From NCBI GenBank assembly GCA_033182465.1, contig CP137324.1:1364001-1428000 (forward strand): a stretch of 64,000 nucleotides of DNA, written 5' to 3'. Shown piece by piece: positions 43,261 to 54,593 of this stretch. Positions within the stretch are counted from its first letter, which is position 1. Each line of letters begins with the position of its first letter. Both the position numbers and the translations under genes were made by a program. This stretch comes from Sanghuangporus weigelae. Its lineage: Eukaryota; Basidiomycota; Agaricomycetes; Hymenochaetales; Hymenochaetaceae. Under the pieces are notes generated by a model. That model saw nothing but the letters and a program-made list of their open reading frames with translations. It was not told where the DNA came from and ran no database searches.

Positions 43261-43515
43261 CGCGTTGAGCGCAAGACCAGAGAGGTCGTGGGTTGAAAGA
43301 AAGGAGTGGTAAGGAGTTGAGCGTGTCTACAGGTAAAGTGCAATGCCAGACTCGGTCACGCGTTGGATTTGCCGCAACGTGGCAGATCGCCAACTGCCGA
43401 TCATTTGCCTTTCTCAGAAAAATACTATTTCTTTGCTTCTGTCTCCGAATTAACGCCGTCCCGCGGAAGTGACGCGCATCGTTTCTCTTCATCTTCGCCA
43501 TTGACGACCACGACG

Positions 43516-44568
43516 ATGCCACGACGGCGGCTGGTGTCGAGCGGCAGCCCACCATTGGGCAGCACACCGAGATCACCAGCTGGCATTTCGGGCGATTCTT
43601 TACCACTCCCGACAACACTCTTAACTCATGTCCAAGGGTCTCGTCTACTACGCGCAGCGTCCCGCTCTTCACGCGCGTCACGGTCCCATTCTGCGTCTGC
43701 TCTGAACTCCAGAAACTCGAGTAGGACTCGTTGCTCCGAGGCCGCTGATGCATCTCAGCCTGAGCGAGAGAACGCGACGCCTGGACCGTCTAATCTGAAT
43801 GGCGAAGCTGCCAATCGGCCCACCCGATCACTTCAAACTCGAGGACGACGACGCGCTTATAGCATACGTGACGAACTAGATGACGAAGATCAGAGCTACG
43901 TCCAGTCGCCGACCTCATCTCCATTCTCGTCCGAAGGGTACCTTCCGCCTGAAATGTCGCCGAGTCGACCTTCTCCCAAACGGAAGAGACGAGTCGCACC
44001 CAGCAAAAGGGCTAATAGACGACGAAAACTCAATAATTCACAGGCATCCGAAGTTAATACTGATCCAGGAGCTGGACCCTCGACATTACCCCCGACGAGC
44101 ACACAAGTCACTTCCTCCGAACCAGACGTAGAAATCATTCGCCTTCCTGGCGAACCCACCATCAACGGTATCTATGAAGTCGAATCGAGTTCTCCTTTAG
44201 TCACTCCAAAAGCAGCAACATCCGCATCTGCAGCTACAGCGTCCTCAGAGCCTTTAGTAGAGTATACATGTCCGATATGCTTTTCGACCCCGACGAATGC
44301 TACTATGACACCGTGCGGTCACGTGTGCTGCGGTGAATGTCTTTTCACTGCTGTGCGTTCTACTTTACAACGTGCACCTCCTATGCCTGCCCAGGAACCT
44401 AATGTCGCTAGGTACGTACTTGCTGCGGGTCTCTTTTAGTTTGGCGTGTAATCTGATGTCTATTGGCTGAAATGCAGATGTCCCGTATGTCGTGCGACGA
44501 TAAATGGCTGGGATGAACGAGGCGGTGGTGTCATTGGTCTCAAACCGCGAAGCATTATTTCTCTTTAG
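43516..44568 (+). CDS. RING-finger protein, possible SUMO-targeted ubiquitin ligase (Slx8/RNF4-like)
   Basis: Probable nuclear E3 ubiquitin ligase. Two exons give about 330 residues. The C-terminal RING finger is complete: YTCPICFSTPTNATMTPCGH, then VCCGECLF, and after the intron CPVCRATINGW, giving the C3HC4 pattern across the splice site (donor GTACGT). The rest is disordered, Ser/Arg/Pro-rich, with a basic stretch (SPKRKRRVAPSKRANRRRK) likely to be a nuclear localisation signal. DVEIIRLPG, some 50 residues before the RING, matches the hydrophobic core of a SUMO-interacting motif (VEII). A C-terminal RING with upstream SIM and basic region is the layout of Slx8/RNF4, but this is inference; a plain RING E3 is the alternative. 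The start at 43516 is the first true ATG in the frame. It is divergent from ERV41 and converges on THG1 with only 76 bp between stops. Confidence 0.8.
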
Positions 44569-44644
44569 TCACCATCTAGATCACTGAATACTGCATCAAA
44601 GCATTTGTACTTCTAATCCGCAACTGCAGAGAATTGTCAACTTT

Positions 44645-45812
44645 TCAATCTTCTCGTAATATCCCTGGCCGTGTTTCCCAGAACTCATCTCCAATAAGGT
44701 CCTCGTGTAACACGCGAACGACCATTTTAGGTCTCTTCTTTGCGGTCGGGTCTGGGGCGGTAGTGGAAGGCACGACTGCATCTTCCGCCGGTTGCGGGTC
44801 CTCTTTTGTCTCTGCCTCCGGTGGCGTTGGATCTGTAGCAGTGTCGCGATCAATCTTTGGGGATTGATCGAGTCAAATCGATAGCTTTTCTTTCGTAAAT
44901 AAAAAGAAACTTACCTCGCGTACTAATATGCTCCCTTTGCGGAATCGGGCATCGAGATTATTGTAGTTGATGCCAAAGCGGGAGAAGAGAATTTCGTGTT
45001 TTTGACTGGAGACGGTGCCCTGTCCGAGTTTCCGAATTAACAGAAGCAATGAGCACGAATTGCCAGACTGAAAGATCGCACGGCCTTGCTACTTACTCGA
45101 AGGGTCGCATGTGCTTCTGTCGTGGTCTGGCCGCCTTGTTGGACGAGTGCCCAGAATACAGTATTATACAGGTTGTTTATATGCGCTTAGAGGGAAGCGC
45201 GTCAATACGAAACAAATAATTCGGATAAGGTTGCGAGCTCACTGTCAGCCTGACGCCATGCAAAGTAATCACGGGCTTCGCGTTCTGTAGGATAGAGCAC
45301 CAGACGACCGTCAAACGTCGGTGGATACTGCAGAGTTGTGTCCGGGAAGTATTCGGCCCAGTAGAATATGTATGCCGCCGTAAAATGCGAGACGAGAGTT
45401 GTAAGAATTTTGGATTCACGTCGATTGTAAAGCTGCGTCGAGCGTCGGAGTAGGAAGCTGTAGGAGAATGAATTGACTGAAGAGTACCAGCTATAAAGGA
45501 AGAGATGAGAGATACCTGTATTCGTCTGATTCGCCAAATGCAAGGACAATATCTTTATACTCGCTCATGACGGCAATCGCAGCGCGGTCCATGAGACTCA
45601 AGCCACGCACGTCGTTCGGTTTCTCGAAGCCATGAGCTTCAGTAAAGCTAGCGCATGCTTTACGCTGTCAGTTCCAATGAAATGGATACAGGTGCTAGAG
45701 ACGATCACCGGTGGAAGGCGTGTCCGTCGACGCGACAAACGATGAATGTGTTCGGTAGAAGCGGGTCGGGGCGCTCAAATGCTTTCACGTACGCATACTT
45801 CGTGCCCGCCAT
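44645..45812 (-). CDS. THG1: tRNA(His) guanylyltransferase
   Basis: Adds the essential G(-1) to the 5' end of tRNA(His) by reverse (3'-5') polymerisation. Exon 1 opens with [20 protein letters not shown] and the catalytic metal-binding motif [10 protein letters not shown]. Later exons give [20 protein letters not shown], the second metal-binding motif [10 protein letters not shown] (ESDEYSF across a splice site), [20 protein letters not shown] and [20 protein letters not shown] followed by FAWRQAD, all strongly conserved. Further on, [29 protein letters not shown] and KGSILVREK are usual. The C-terminal part has a Pro/Glu/Thr-rich insertion ([20 protein letters not shown]) before the conserved end [20 protein letters not shown]. 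The stop TGA is at 44645-44647. The start at 45810-45812 is fixed by the conserved N-terminus. Confidence 0.93.
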
Positions 45813-46036
45813 TGCTGCTCACTGTCGGGCATAAAATCTATATCGCTCTATTACTGTGGAAAGACGCCCGGCAAAATCCGGGCGAGTCATGCACATACCG
45901 TGACCTATAGCGCAACCTCTCGTCTTTCACTGCTCTCTCCTTCTTACCACGATCATCTCAGCCCACGCGACTCCCCTGCCCACAACCTCGACTTGACTTG
46001 GGTTACACAACACTTTTGTTATTGAATAGTATTACA

Positions 46037-46927
46037 ATGAGCAACCAACCTTCGACGTACCGCCGCCAGCGTCTCGGCCGAGCCCCCTCGCCGCCGACTT
46101 GGCTTTGGTATGAGCAGATACCCTACGACGACGAGTCGAGCTGCTCGGACGATGATGTCTCTGTTGATGGCGGAGACTACGATGATGACCAGGACGATTC
46201 GTGCTCGGAAGATGACGAGGATTATTCGCGTGCGCACGGCACCCGGTCCGAGCGCGGCGGCGCCCCTGCAGCACCCGCCAGCGAGTCTGGCTCGTCTAAC
46301 ACAGGCTCCGTCTCCGGCTCAGATGAGATGGGTGACGGGAACCACGAGGACAATGGTGTTTTGGACGGCGATGTGCCGAAGGAAACAATGGAGATTGATG
46401 ACCGCGGCTCTGCCGAGAAAGCTGGTGGCGAGGGTGTTAAGAAGGACGTCAAGGGCAAGCAGCGCGCTGTCGAGCCTGAAGTTGAGGAGAGCCCGAAGCC
46501 CCGTGAACGGAGGAAGAAGCGTCAGCCTGTCATTACCCTTCGACCTATTCTGACGATACAGAAGAGCCAAGGCTTCGTCTGGAACCAGGTACACCGAAGA
46601 CCATAATCGTACTTTGCTCTGAGTATGTGCTAAACACATTTTGTGATAGGATTTGTTTGTACCTCCGTATATCAAGGATCGCTGTGCGTTCTCTCTTAAC
46701 TTAGCTCTACTGCGCAGTTCCTAATTGACCTTCTCTATGTTTCTCCGGCTTATCTCCTGTTGATCATGACGTCGGTCGTTGCTGTAGACGTCGCATCTGC
46801 GTCCCCGGCAAACTCGAACAGTTGTTATCCGATGTGTGCGTCGTCGTACAACGCGATGCAAGACTATGAAGTCGACGTTGTAGAAATCCGCGTGAAGGAG
46901 GGCGAGTTTGCTGACATTATTCCCTAA
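46037..46927 (+). CDS. Acidic protein of unknown function
   Basis: I do not recognise this family. Three exons (46037-46588, 46650-46683, 46788-46927) total 726 nt, or 241 residues; phases agree and the middle exon is only 34 nt. The N-terminus (MSNQPSTYRRQRLGRAPSPP, then TWLWYEQIPYDDE) is followed by an acidic Asp/Glu/Ser tract of about 100 residues, then a basic stretch (KDVKGKQRAV, RERRKKRQP), and a more hydrophobic C-terminal segment spanning the splice sites: ITLRPILTIQKSQGFVWNQD, LFVPPYIKDRYVAS, ending DYEVDVVEIRVKEGEFADII. The last part looks like a short folded motif and would be the best region for a family search. Acidic-then-basic composition suggests a nuclear or chromatin/RNA-linked protein, which is only a guess. 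It is divergent from THG1 (224 bp). Confidence 0.72.
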
Positions 46928-47304
46928 CTGCATGCATTGCGATCCGATTGACAAGCACCGTAAATATTATATGCATTGGTAACATTCATTAGAGGATTAA
47001 CCCTACATCTCCGGATTTGCTTTCGTTATTGGACTTTCACCCCCTATCGCATCGATCCGTACTTATCCAAGCTTCACATTCGCACATTTCTATTGTGACA
47101 CCCTGTTGATGATTCCTCTCTGTTTTAATAGTTTGCCCCCTGTCTGATAGCGATAGCATAAAGAGCATAAAGATATATATACATAAGAATAAGGAGTCTG
47201 TTTCCTTGGGTTTATGTATATTACGTGATTACGAGCGTCGATCACCCTGAATGACGTACTTAACCTCACGCTCGACTTGAGGTCGTCCGCCATCGACAAC
47301 GACG
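46928..47304. other. Intergenic region
   Basis: About 380 bases between two plus-strand genes, with no gene-like frame. It must hold the terminator of the orphan gene and the promoter of the protease. Confidence 0.5.
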
Positions 47305-50152
47305 ATGGGCATCCGCGACCACATAGCGTCCGTCCTCGCGTTCAAGACGCTGCCTGTGACGGTCATCACGATCGTCGTCTACGCGGCTATTTATATCGCC
47401 ATCGCAGTGCTTGACGACCTTCCTTCCGTTCCGCCGCCTAACAATCAACTCGGTCTCAACATCGACACCGCTTATGCCGACCTTCACAAAGTACGCTTTA
47501 TGCTGGGTTTGTTTCTCATGTTGTATACTGAATTGTTTGTAAGATCGCTGGTCTACCGCACCCGTATAACTCGCACCAGAATGATGTTGTACGGGACTTC
47601 ATCCTGGAACGCGTCCAGGCTGCCGCGGAGTATTCACCATTCACGACGGTCGACAATGATCTCGTGAGCAACGTGACGTTCGGCAACACGAATATCGCTG
47701 CGTATTTCGAAGGTCTCAACGTCCTCGTCAAAATCGACGGCACGCAACCCGAGCTGGACGGTGTTCTATTTTCAGCGCATTTCGACTCGGTGTCTACTGC
47801 GCCTGGTGCAACGGACGATGGAATGGGCACGGCGACGCTGTTGTCACTCGTGGATTACTTCTCGAAGCACCAGCCTAAACGTACGGTGGTGTTTAATATT
47901 AATGACGGGGAAGAAGACGGGCTGTATGGAGCGCACGCGTCAGTGTTGCGCATATACTGTCATTATTTTAAGTGGTATTAATGACACTCCCGGCACAGTT
48001 TTCTTGAGCACCCATGGTTCAACCTCACTTCCGACTTCATCAACCTTGAAGGGGCGGGAGCAGGCGGGTGGGTTGCACTTTCTAGGTTCTCATTCCGTTG
48101 AGCTAAAACTTGTACAGACGCCCACTTCTTCTGCGTTCAACTTCCACGCGAATAGCACAGTCATGGACAAATGTCAAGCATCCTCATGCAGCGGTCCTAA
48201 GTGCGGATGCCTTCAATCGCGGTGTCGTCCGAAGCGGAACCGATTATACAGTTTACTCCAAAGCAGGACGTGGAGGCATTGATTTCTCGTTCTACCGCCA
48301 GCGCAGCAAGTATCACACCAAGGAGGATTCTATCCCTTCAATCGGTGGCAAGGCTGCTTTATGGAATATGATGGAGTCCACGTTGCTTGCTGGGCTTGCT
48401 CTTGCCAGCGACGAGGGTAGTGGTTCGGGCTCTAAGGACACGCCTGTTTACTTCGATCGTATGTTCCAGTACACGCTCATTGAGATGAATTGTTAAACTG
48501 ATTGGCAACCCTTAGTATTCGGAGAGGCGATTGTCGTGATATCCCTCAAGGCATTTTATATTATTGATATCGCTCTGCTTGCAGTCGGTCCGCTTGTGGT
48601 TGCAGCTTTGATCTTCATTGCGTACAAGCAAAAGAAACTTTACTGGCCGCCAAGGGGTTGGGGTCGTACCTTCGTTGCCATCATCGTTGGCGGGGGGTTG
48701 ACGATAAGCCTCGGAATCATTTTCGCTCGAGTGAATCCCTTCGTGAGTATCTTGCGCTGCCATCTGCGTGCCATTAATGACTGATATTTGCGTTTCAAGA
48801 TCGTATATTCTTCCGCGACAGCTGTTTTCGCTTCGCTACTCACTCTAAGCCTCTTATCCACTTATGTGGTACTCGAGCTCTTTTCATTTTTCCTTCCGGT
48901 ACCTCAGCAGAAGTCTATGTCACTCATCGAGGTCTATATCTTTTGGTGGATCCTACTTGTCATCGCAACTGTCTATGCCGGGCGAAGCCATATTGCTGGT
49001 CTCTACTTCGTGACGTTCTTCCACGCCGGAGCGCTTACTGCACTCCTTGTGGATTTCATCGAGCATTTCACGCTACCGAGTGCTCATGGACGTAGTAGTC
49101 GAAGAGCTATTGCGGCTATGAATGACGAAGAGGAAGAAGCTGGAGGAACCGAAGAGTCGAATGAACGTACTCCGTTACTTGCGCAGAACGGACGGGCGAT
49201 CAAGAAGAGCGACATTGATGAGGGCAACGTCATCGGACTGTGGCTCGTGCAATACCTGCTGATAGTCCCATTCCCGCTCATATTAGTCACGCAGATTGCG
49301 GTGATGTTGTTGAATGCTTTGAATCAGACCCTCGTGGATGGAAGCCCGGCAAGGACAGTGTATCTCGCTGTCTCTCTGCTTTCGATCTTGAGTTTTGTCC
49401 CGCTCCTTCCGTTCGTACACAAATTGCACCGCACGGTCCCTTATGTTCTCGTGGTAGTTCTTACGGCGACCATCCTCTACAACGTCTTCGCGTTCCCCTT
49501 CTCCGAGAACTCGCCCTTCAAAGTCTTCTTCCAACAAACTATCGACCTCGACTCGGGCGAGAATGCGGTGACACTCACAGGCGCGGAGCCTTGGTTGTCG
49601 AGACGTATAGTCCTGGAGCTGCCTTCGTCTTGGGACGCAAAGGATCCCTGTGGACAGCGTGATGAACTCCGCTATCTTATGCCTTCGTGCGTATGGCCGG
49701 GACTCGAGCCTCATGTTTCTGCATCTTCACCATCCGAATGGCTTTCCGTCAACTCCTCGGAGACTGCGCCTGGAGTAGGTACCCTCTCCATCTCAGGACT
49801 CGAGAGCCGCGCCTGTCGCGTGTATTTCGACAAGCCTATCCGCACCGTGAGTATACAAGGTTCCTCGGGTACCATCCAAGAAGAATTCCCATTGTCTGAA
49901 AATGGCGTACGGGAGGTACGTCTTTGGAGCCGAACGTGGGAGCGTTCGTTCGATGTGAGTGTTGCGTGGGACGTTGGGTCGGGTGAAGACAAAGAGTCGC
50001 AGAACCTGACGGGTCGTGTCGCTTGTGAGTGGTCTGAAGATGCAGCCATACCTGCGCTTCAAGAAGTCGCGAACTTCTTGCCGAAATGGGCGAGGGTGAC
50101 GAAGAGGACGGACGGGCTTTTGGAGGGGTATAAGAAGTTCAGTTTAGGCTGA
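47305..50152 (+). CDS. PFF1: Vacuolar membrane protease, M28 family (Pff1)
   Basis: Multi-pass membrane zinc aminopeptidase-like protein of the vacuole. Several exons give roughly 880 residues. A first membrane helix (PVTVITIVVYAAIYIAIAVL) leads to the M28 domain: PHPYNSHQNDVVRDFILERV, the zinc ligands in LFSAHFDSVSTAPGATDDG, the catalytic Glu pair in INDGEEDGLYGAH, FLEHPW, NLEGAGAGG, and the last metal ligand in RSKYHTKEDSIPSIGG. Then come about eight membrane segments (for example YIIDIALLAVGPLVVAALIF, FVAIIVGGGLTISLGIIF, VIGLWLVQYLLIVPFPLILV), with a Glu-rich loop (NDEEEEAGGTEESNERTPLL) between them, and a lumenal C-terminal beta-rich domain. RTPLLAQ in the loop contains a dileucine-type pattern that could act in vacuolar sorting. 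The start at 47305 (MGIRDHIASVL) directly precedes the first helix. Its substrates are not established. Confidence 0.92.
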
Positions 50153-50983
50153 ACCGATCGAAACTCGCTCGATCTTTCACTGTCTCTTGAAAAGGACTTC
50201 ACGACTTTGATTTCTGCAGCTTCAGTATACGTTACGCTATGGGTCTTTGATTGGTATCGTACACAATTCAATGTAATTATTTGTTTCGCAGCAAACATTC
50301 CGTTTCCCGTTTCCCTAGCTTTCGACATGCATCCTTCCAAATAATAATATAAGTCATTTGTTACTGTAGCGAGGATCCTGAATCAAAAAGTATAAAATGG
50401 CATTAGGACTACCTTTCGAGTAGGATATCTATGAGATAATTATCGATCAATAAAATGATTTGAATAAAGCAGAATAGGCTAGGAAGTCAGAGCTCCGCCA
50501 GCAGAGAGTCACCATCAACTCGCCAATGCTATGCTTGGCAGGTAAAGCTAATTGGACATCCTATGCCACAGAAAGAGTCCTGCTAACATTTAAAGTGTAC
50601 AATGTACAAGATTTAGATTCAGAATGCAGCGAAACAACTACATGCAACTGCACTAGGGTAGTATAAGATACTAGTTTCCTATCACAGTCTGAACGGCAGT
50701 ATGATGCAGAGATGATGGATCATCCAAAGCATCGACTAGTGTCCGCCACCACCGCTCTGCGGCATCTCCGCATACGAAGTGAAATTCACCGAAACGTCAC
50801 GATCCAATCGCAACCCAAAGCGGCCAGAATAACAGGTCAAGTTGCTCAGCTGTTCCTCCTTGCTCTCATTGTTTGGATAGGCAAGTAGTGATCGCGAGGA
50901 GCGATTGGCTGTTTCTTCCCGAAAAAAGAGAAAGGGACAGAGCTTTCTGGCGAAGCCTTATCGACTCCTCCTGATTCTCAATG
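50153..50983. other. Intergenic region, no gene
   Basis: About 830 bases between PFF1 and the end of the decayed kinase-TPR gene. I see only short frames without motifs. Confidence 0.5.
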
Positions 50984-53382
50984 CTACCCGCACCGCTGGA
51001 ATCGGCTATGTAGAGAATTCGCCAGGTTGTTGTTTGTTGAGTGTCGCGAAATTACGAGGGTGAATGTCTGATCCAAGTGCCAGAAGAGAACGATGAAGTT
51101 CGATCGACTCCGAAATATCCTCAATATTGCCGCTATGCTGAAAGCGAAGATACAGAGAATTTCCAAGATCACTCAATGGTGCATAGCGACTAGGATTTCC
51201 CCCCGGCTGAAGAGCCAGGGCAGAATAGTGGAGTTCAATCGATTCCGGAATATCCTCAATATAGCCGCTTTGTTGAAAGCGAGTGCATAGTGTAAGTCCG
51301 AGATTGCGTAATGATGCAGAGCGATCAGGATGTCCCTCCGGCTGATCGTACAGACCAAGTCCAAGATTACTGAGTGATATAGAGAGGTCAGGGTGTCCCT
51401 CCGCTGAAGAGCCAGAGCAGAGCGATGGAATTCGATCGCTTCCGTAATATCCTCGATGTCCTGACTCCACCCAAAGCGACCATGTAGAGAACATGCGAGA
51501 TTATCAAGTGACTCAGAATGAAGCGAGTGTCCCTGAGCCAGGGCAGATCGATGGTGTTCAATCGACTCCATAACATCCTCGATGGCGCCGCTTTGCTGAA
51601 AGCGATGATATAGGAAACTTCAGAGACTGTCTAGTGACTGAGAACGGTCAGGGTGTCCATTTGAACAAAGAGCCAGAGTAGAGCGGTATTCTTTGATTGC
51701 CTCCGTAAGATGGCCTACGTCGCTGCCATGCTTGAAGCGCTTGGGAGCTGATATCTCCAAATTTTCGGGTGATGCACGACGATTATTATGACCGAAAGTA
51801 CGATCAGCCACGGTGGAATTTTCTGCATTCGTCTCTTCAACTTCATTTCCTGGTCGTGATTGCCCGGATTCCGACTGGTCGTTTTCAGTCGTAAAAGAAT
51901 TTACCCCATTAGATACGAGTGGCTGCTCTGAAGTTTTATTGTGCGGTTCACGACCTTCTTCTGGTCCTTTCTGAGGAACAGCGGGTGTGAAGACTTGGGG
52001 ATGCCCTTGGGCTGCAGAGGCCTCCGGAAACATGCGGAATGATGGGTCCGGTTGACTGGATTCTATCAATTTTCGATTTGAGGTTGCCTTTTAATCAGGC
52101 CCTTCAGCAGTGATGACAGCGACAGCACTATCTGATGCACCGCTGGCCGTTTCTCATGTCTTCTGTCCCAGCAGTCACCGCAAATCGCATAGATCGTTGA
52201 GTATAAAGAAGGCAATGGATGCATACTAGTCTGGAAGGTTGGCAACGTTGGAAGTTCTCCATTCATGATGGCTAGAACTACTTGTACGTCTCGCTTGAGG
52301 CGGGGGTAAGGTAATTCCTTCGCAATCATCTCCTTTGCAGAAGACAGTCAGTCAGTCAATAAGAAGAAAGTTCGCTGACAAACGCACATAAAGTGTCATG
52401 CCAAATGCCCAGACATCCGTCTCCTTACTGTGCTTGGGTTCTACACCGTCCTCAGGTATATGAAATTCTATGGCCATCTATCGAGCGGAGCCTCTCGGCT
52501 GACCATCATGCGTGGTAGAAACAAAGTCGCTTTCCGATGAACTCAATATACGAGAAATGCCAAAGTCGCAGATCAATGGCTCGCCAGATGGACTGATAAG
52601 GACATTGCCCTTTGATGCTGCAAGTAAAATGGAAACGAGCTGAATTTTTCTCTACAGCTCTCAAAAGATTAACTCTTACTCACAGCTTTTACGTCCGAAT
52701 GAACGAAATTTCTCTTGTGCATGTATTTCAGAGCTTCCGCTATACCCAAGGACTAACCAGGTCCGATCAGTAATACTGCGGAATAATACTACTTTCTATC
52801 CATACCAACCGAGCTATGTCAGAGTTTGGGTGCACTTTCAAATATTTTCTTAATGTACCATATTCCATCTACTCGGATATCAATGATGGGTAGTCCTTCT
52901 CCAGTATATAGCCGAGGAATTTAATAATTTCGGGTGATCCAATTTTGACCATACGGCCATCTCTCTCGCAAGAGTCTGACCAGTGCACAGAAGTGAATCT
53001 CGAACCTTTGACCAATTATATGTATTCTGAGGTTTCGTACCTTAGCGACCCGCAATTCTTCGTTGAGTCGGACACGAAGTGTCTTGATCGCAACTCTGAC
53101 CTATCCTCCTTTTGCACGTGTCGTCTGACGTCGTATGTATTTGGACGGTACATGACCAATATACACGTCGCAATCACCACCATGAGCATCCCTGACAGCG
53201 TCCTTGCCGACCAGACCTCGTGAAATATCCAGATGGCTTAGTTTCGAGAGTATCCGTGACAAATCACTACTGGTTCCAACATTCATCGATGCAGAAGAGA
53301 CGTCAACTTGCTTTCCTCTCGCGTAGGATCCGTGCGGTCCACGAAGGATATTTCTTGAGCTGACAGATCTCCTGGAAGACAT
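50984..53382 (-). pseudogene. Decayed protein kinase fused to a TPR array
   Basis: Reads as an N-terminal Ser/Thr-Tyr-like protein kinase followed by tetratricopeptide repeats, a combination I know from agaricomycete genomes, but with many lesions. Kinase pieces: VRVAIKTL (ATP-binding Lys), EIIKFLGYILEKDY, MHKRNFVHSDVKA (catalytic loop HSD instead of HRD), GEPLICDFGISRIL (DFG) and the C-lobe ETDVWAFGMTLY. TPR pieces resemble the GHPDRSASLRNLGLTL, RFQQSGYIEDIPESIELHYS unit. Lesions seen: a 1-nt shift between LDHP and EIIKFL (near 52930); Trp to TAG before MEYGTL (52869-52871); TAG at the Trp position before MAIEF (52478-52480); a frame break at the kinase/TPR junction (near 52066); TGA in a TPR (51620-51622); a 1-nt loss in the next unit (near 51402); a shift near 51030. 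One TPR unit is also shortened (GLYDQPEGHP). The N-terminal start (MSSRRSVSSRN) is at 53382. Confidence 0.8.
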
Positions 53383-54593
53383 TGGGTGAAAGTGGAAGGG
53401 TAATGGTACTAGAGGCCACAGTGGACGGCATGAGGTAGATAATATTAATGCCTACAGCCTTGCTGTACCCACGCAGCAGCAATCAGTCAGACGTAATAAG
53501 AAAGCAGTGCAGAGTAAACCAACTTGAACGAGTTTTAGACCCATAGATTTCCGTCGCATCATGTCGAGCAGAGAAGAAAAGGACAGAATGACTGTGAGAT
53601 GGAAGGAGAACTATGCATAAACAGGTCTTTTCTTTTCTTTAGTCCATGCAAAGTCGAAGTATGCAAAGATTTCAATATATCCAGTGCCGGATCACCGCCA
53701 AAACTAGTACTAGTAGTAGAGGGGAATCGTTACAAATATGACTTCTCCAAATCGTGCTCGCGAAAAAGGGCATTGGTCAACTCAAACTCCGACCGGCGAC
53801 GCCCGAAGCGGCCCCTTTCAGTTTCCAATCAAGCAATTATTTGCAATTGCCACAGGCACGGCGTAAGGAATCGGATGTGCGATTCTCAAAGGCTCAAGAA
53901 TGATGATACAGCCAACAAGCAAAAGTAGATTCTGCTACTGAAGAGTCATGAGAGAAGGGGCGGAATGCAGCAGTTGTTGTTCTTTGAGAAGCGTATTTCG
54001 ACATAACAATCAGTTCTTGGCTCGAAGGACCTCACAAGAGCCAGGGCGTGCTGGTAGATTTTGTGGAAACTCTTTCATTTTGCTCGCAGAGCTGTGCATT
54101 TCTAGCGGGACCTGACCTGCAGAGCGTCACAAACGAGAATGGCAAACCTTTGCTTACATTTATTTATCGCTGAGGATCGCGATGAAGATTTTCAATCAGC
54201 AACATCCACAGTTTTGGTGAGAAATGTTATGCTAACGGGATGTACATATAAACTACTTGCCTACTACAACTCGATTTGCAACCATTGCTAGAGATGGATG
54301 CGGTTAACTTCAATCCTTAAATAACACGATCCCGCCATGCAGTACTTCTTGTCTTTCGGGATTTACAACTCCTGACAGACAGCATGTATATTGTACTCAT
54401 TCTAGATTGGGGTTTTAGGATGCACCATTTCTTTCCAAAGGACTCTTTACGACTGGAGACTACATCGACATCTCGCTGTCAGGAACTCATGCTAAACCCA
54501 TGCCTCTCAGATAATTAGTCGGCGGCACTGTATACTAAGATGAAACGAGCAGCAGAAAGACGGGAGTCCATTCGAAATCGCAATGGGAGAGCG
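53383..54593. other. Intergenic region, no gene
   Basis: 1.2 kb between the start of the pseudogene and the stop of MCD4. The plus frame at 53599-53928 (109 codons) has no recognisable motif and is Lys/Arg/Cys-rich. Nothing is called. Confidence 0.45.

Noticed and set aside
43082-43753. 223-codon minus-strand frame
   Set aside because: Overlaps ERV41 exon 1 in a different frame and is antisense to the RING gene; it crosses the divergent promoter.
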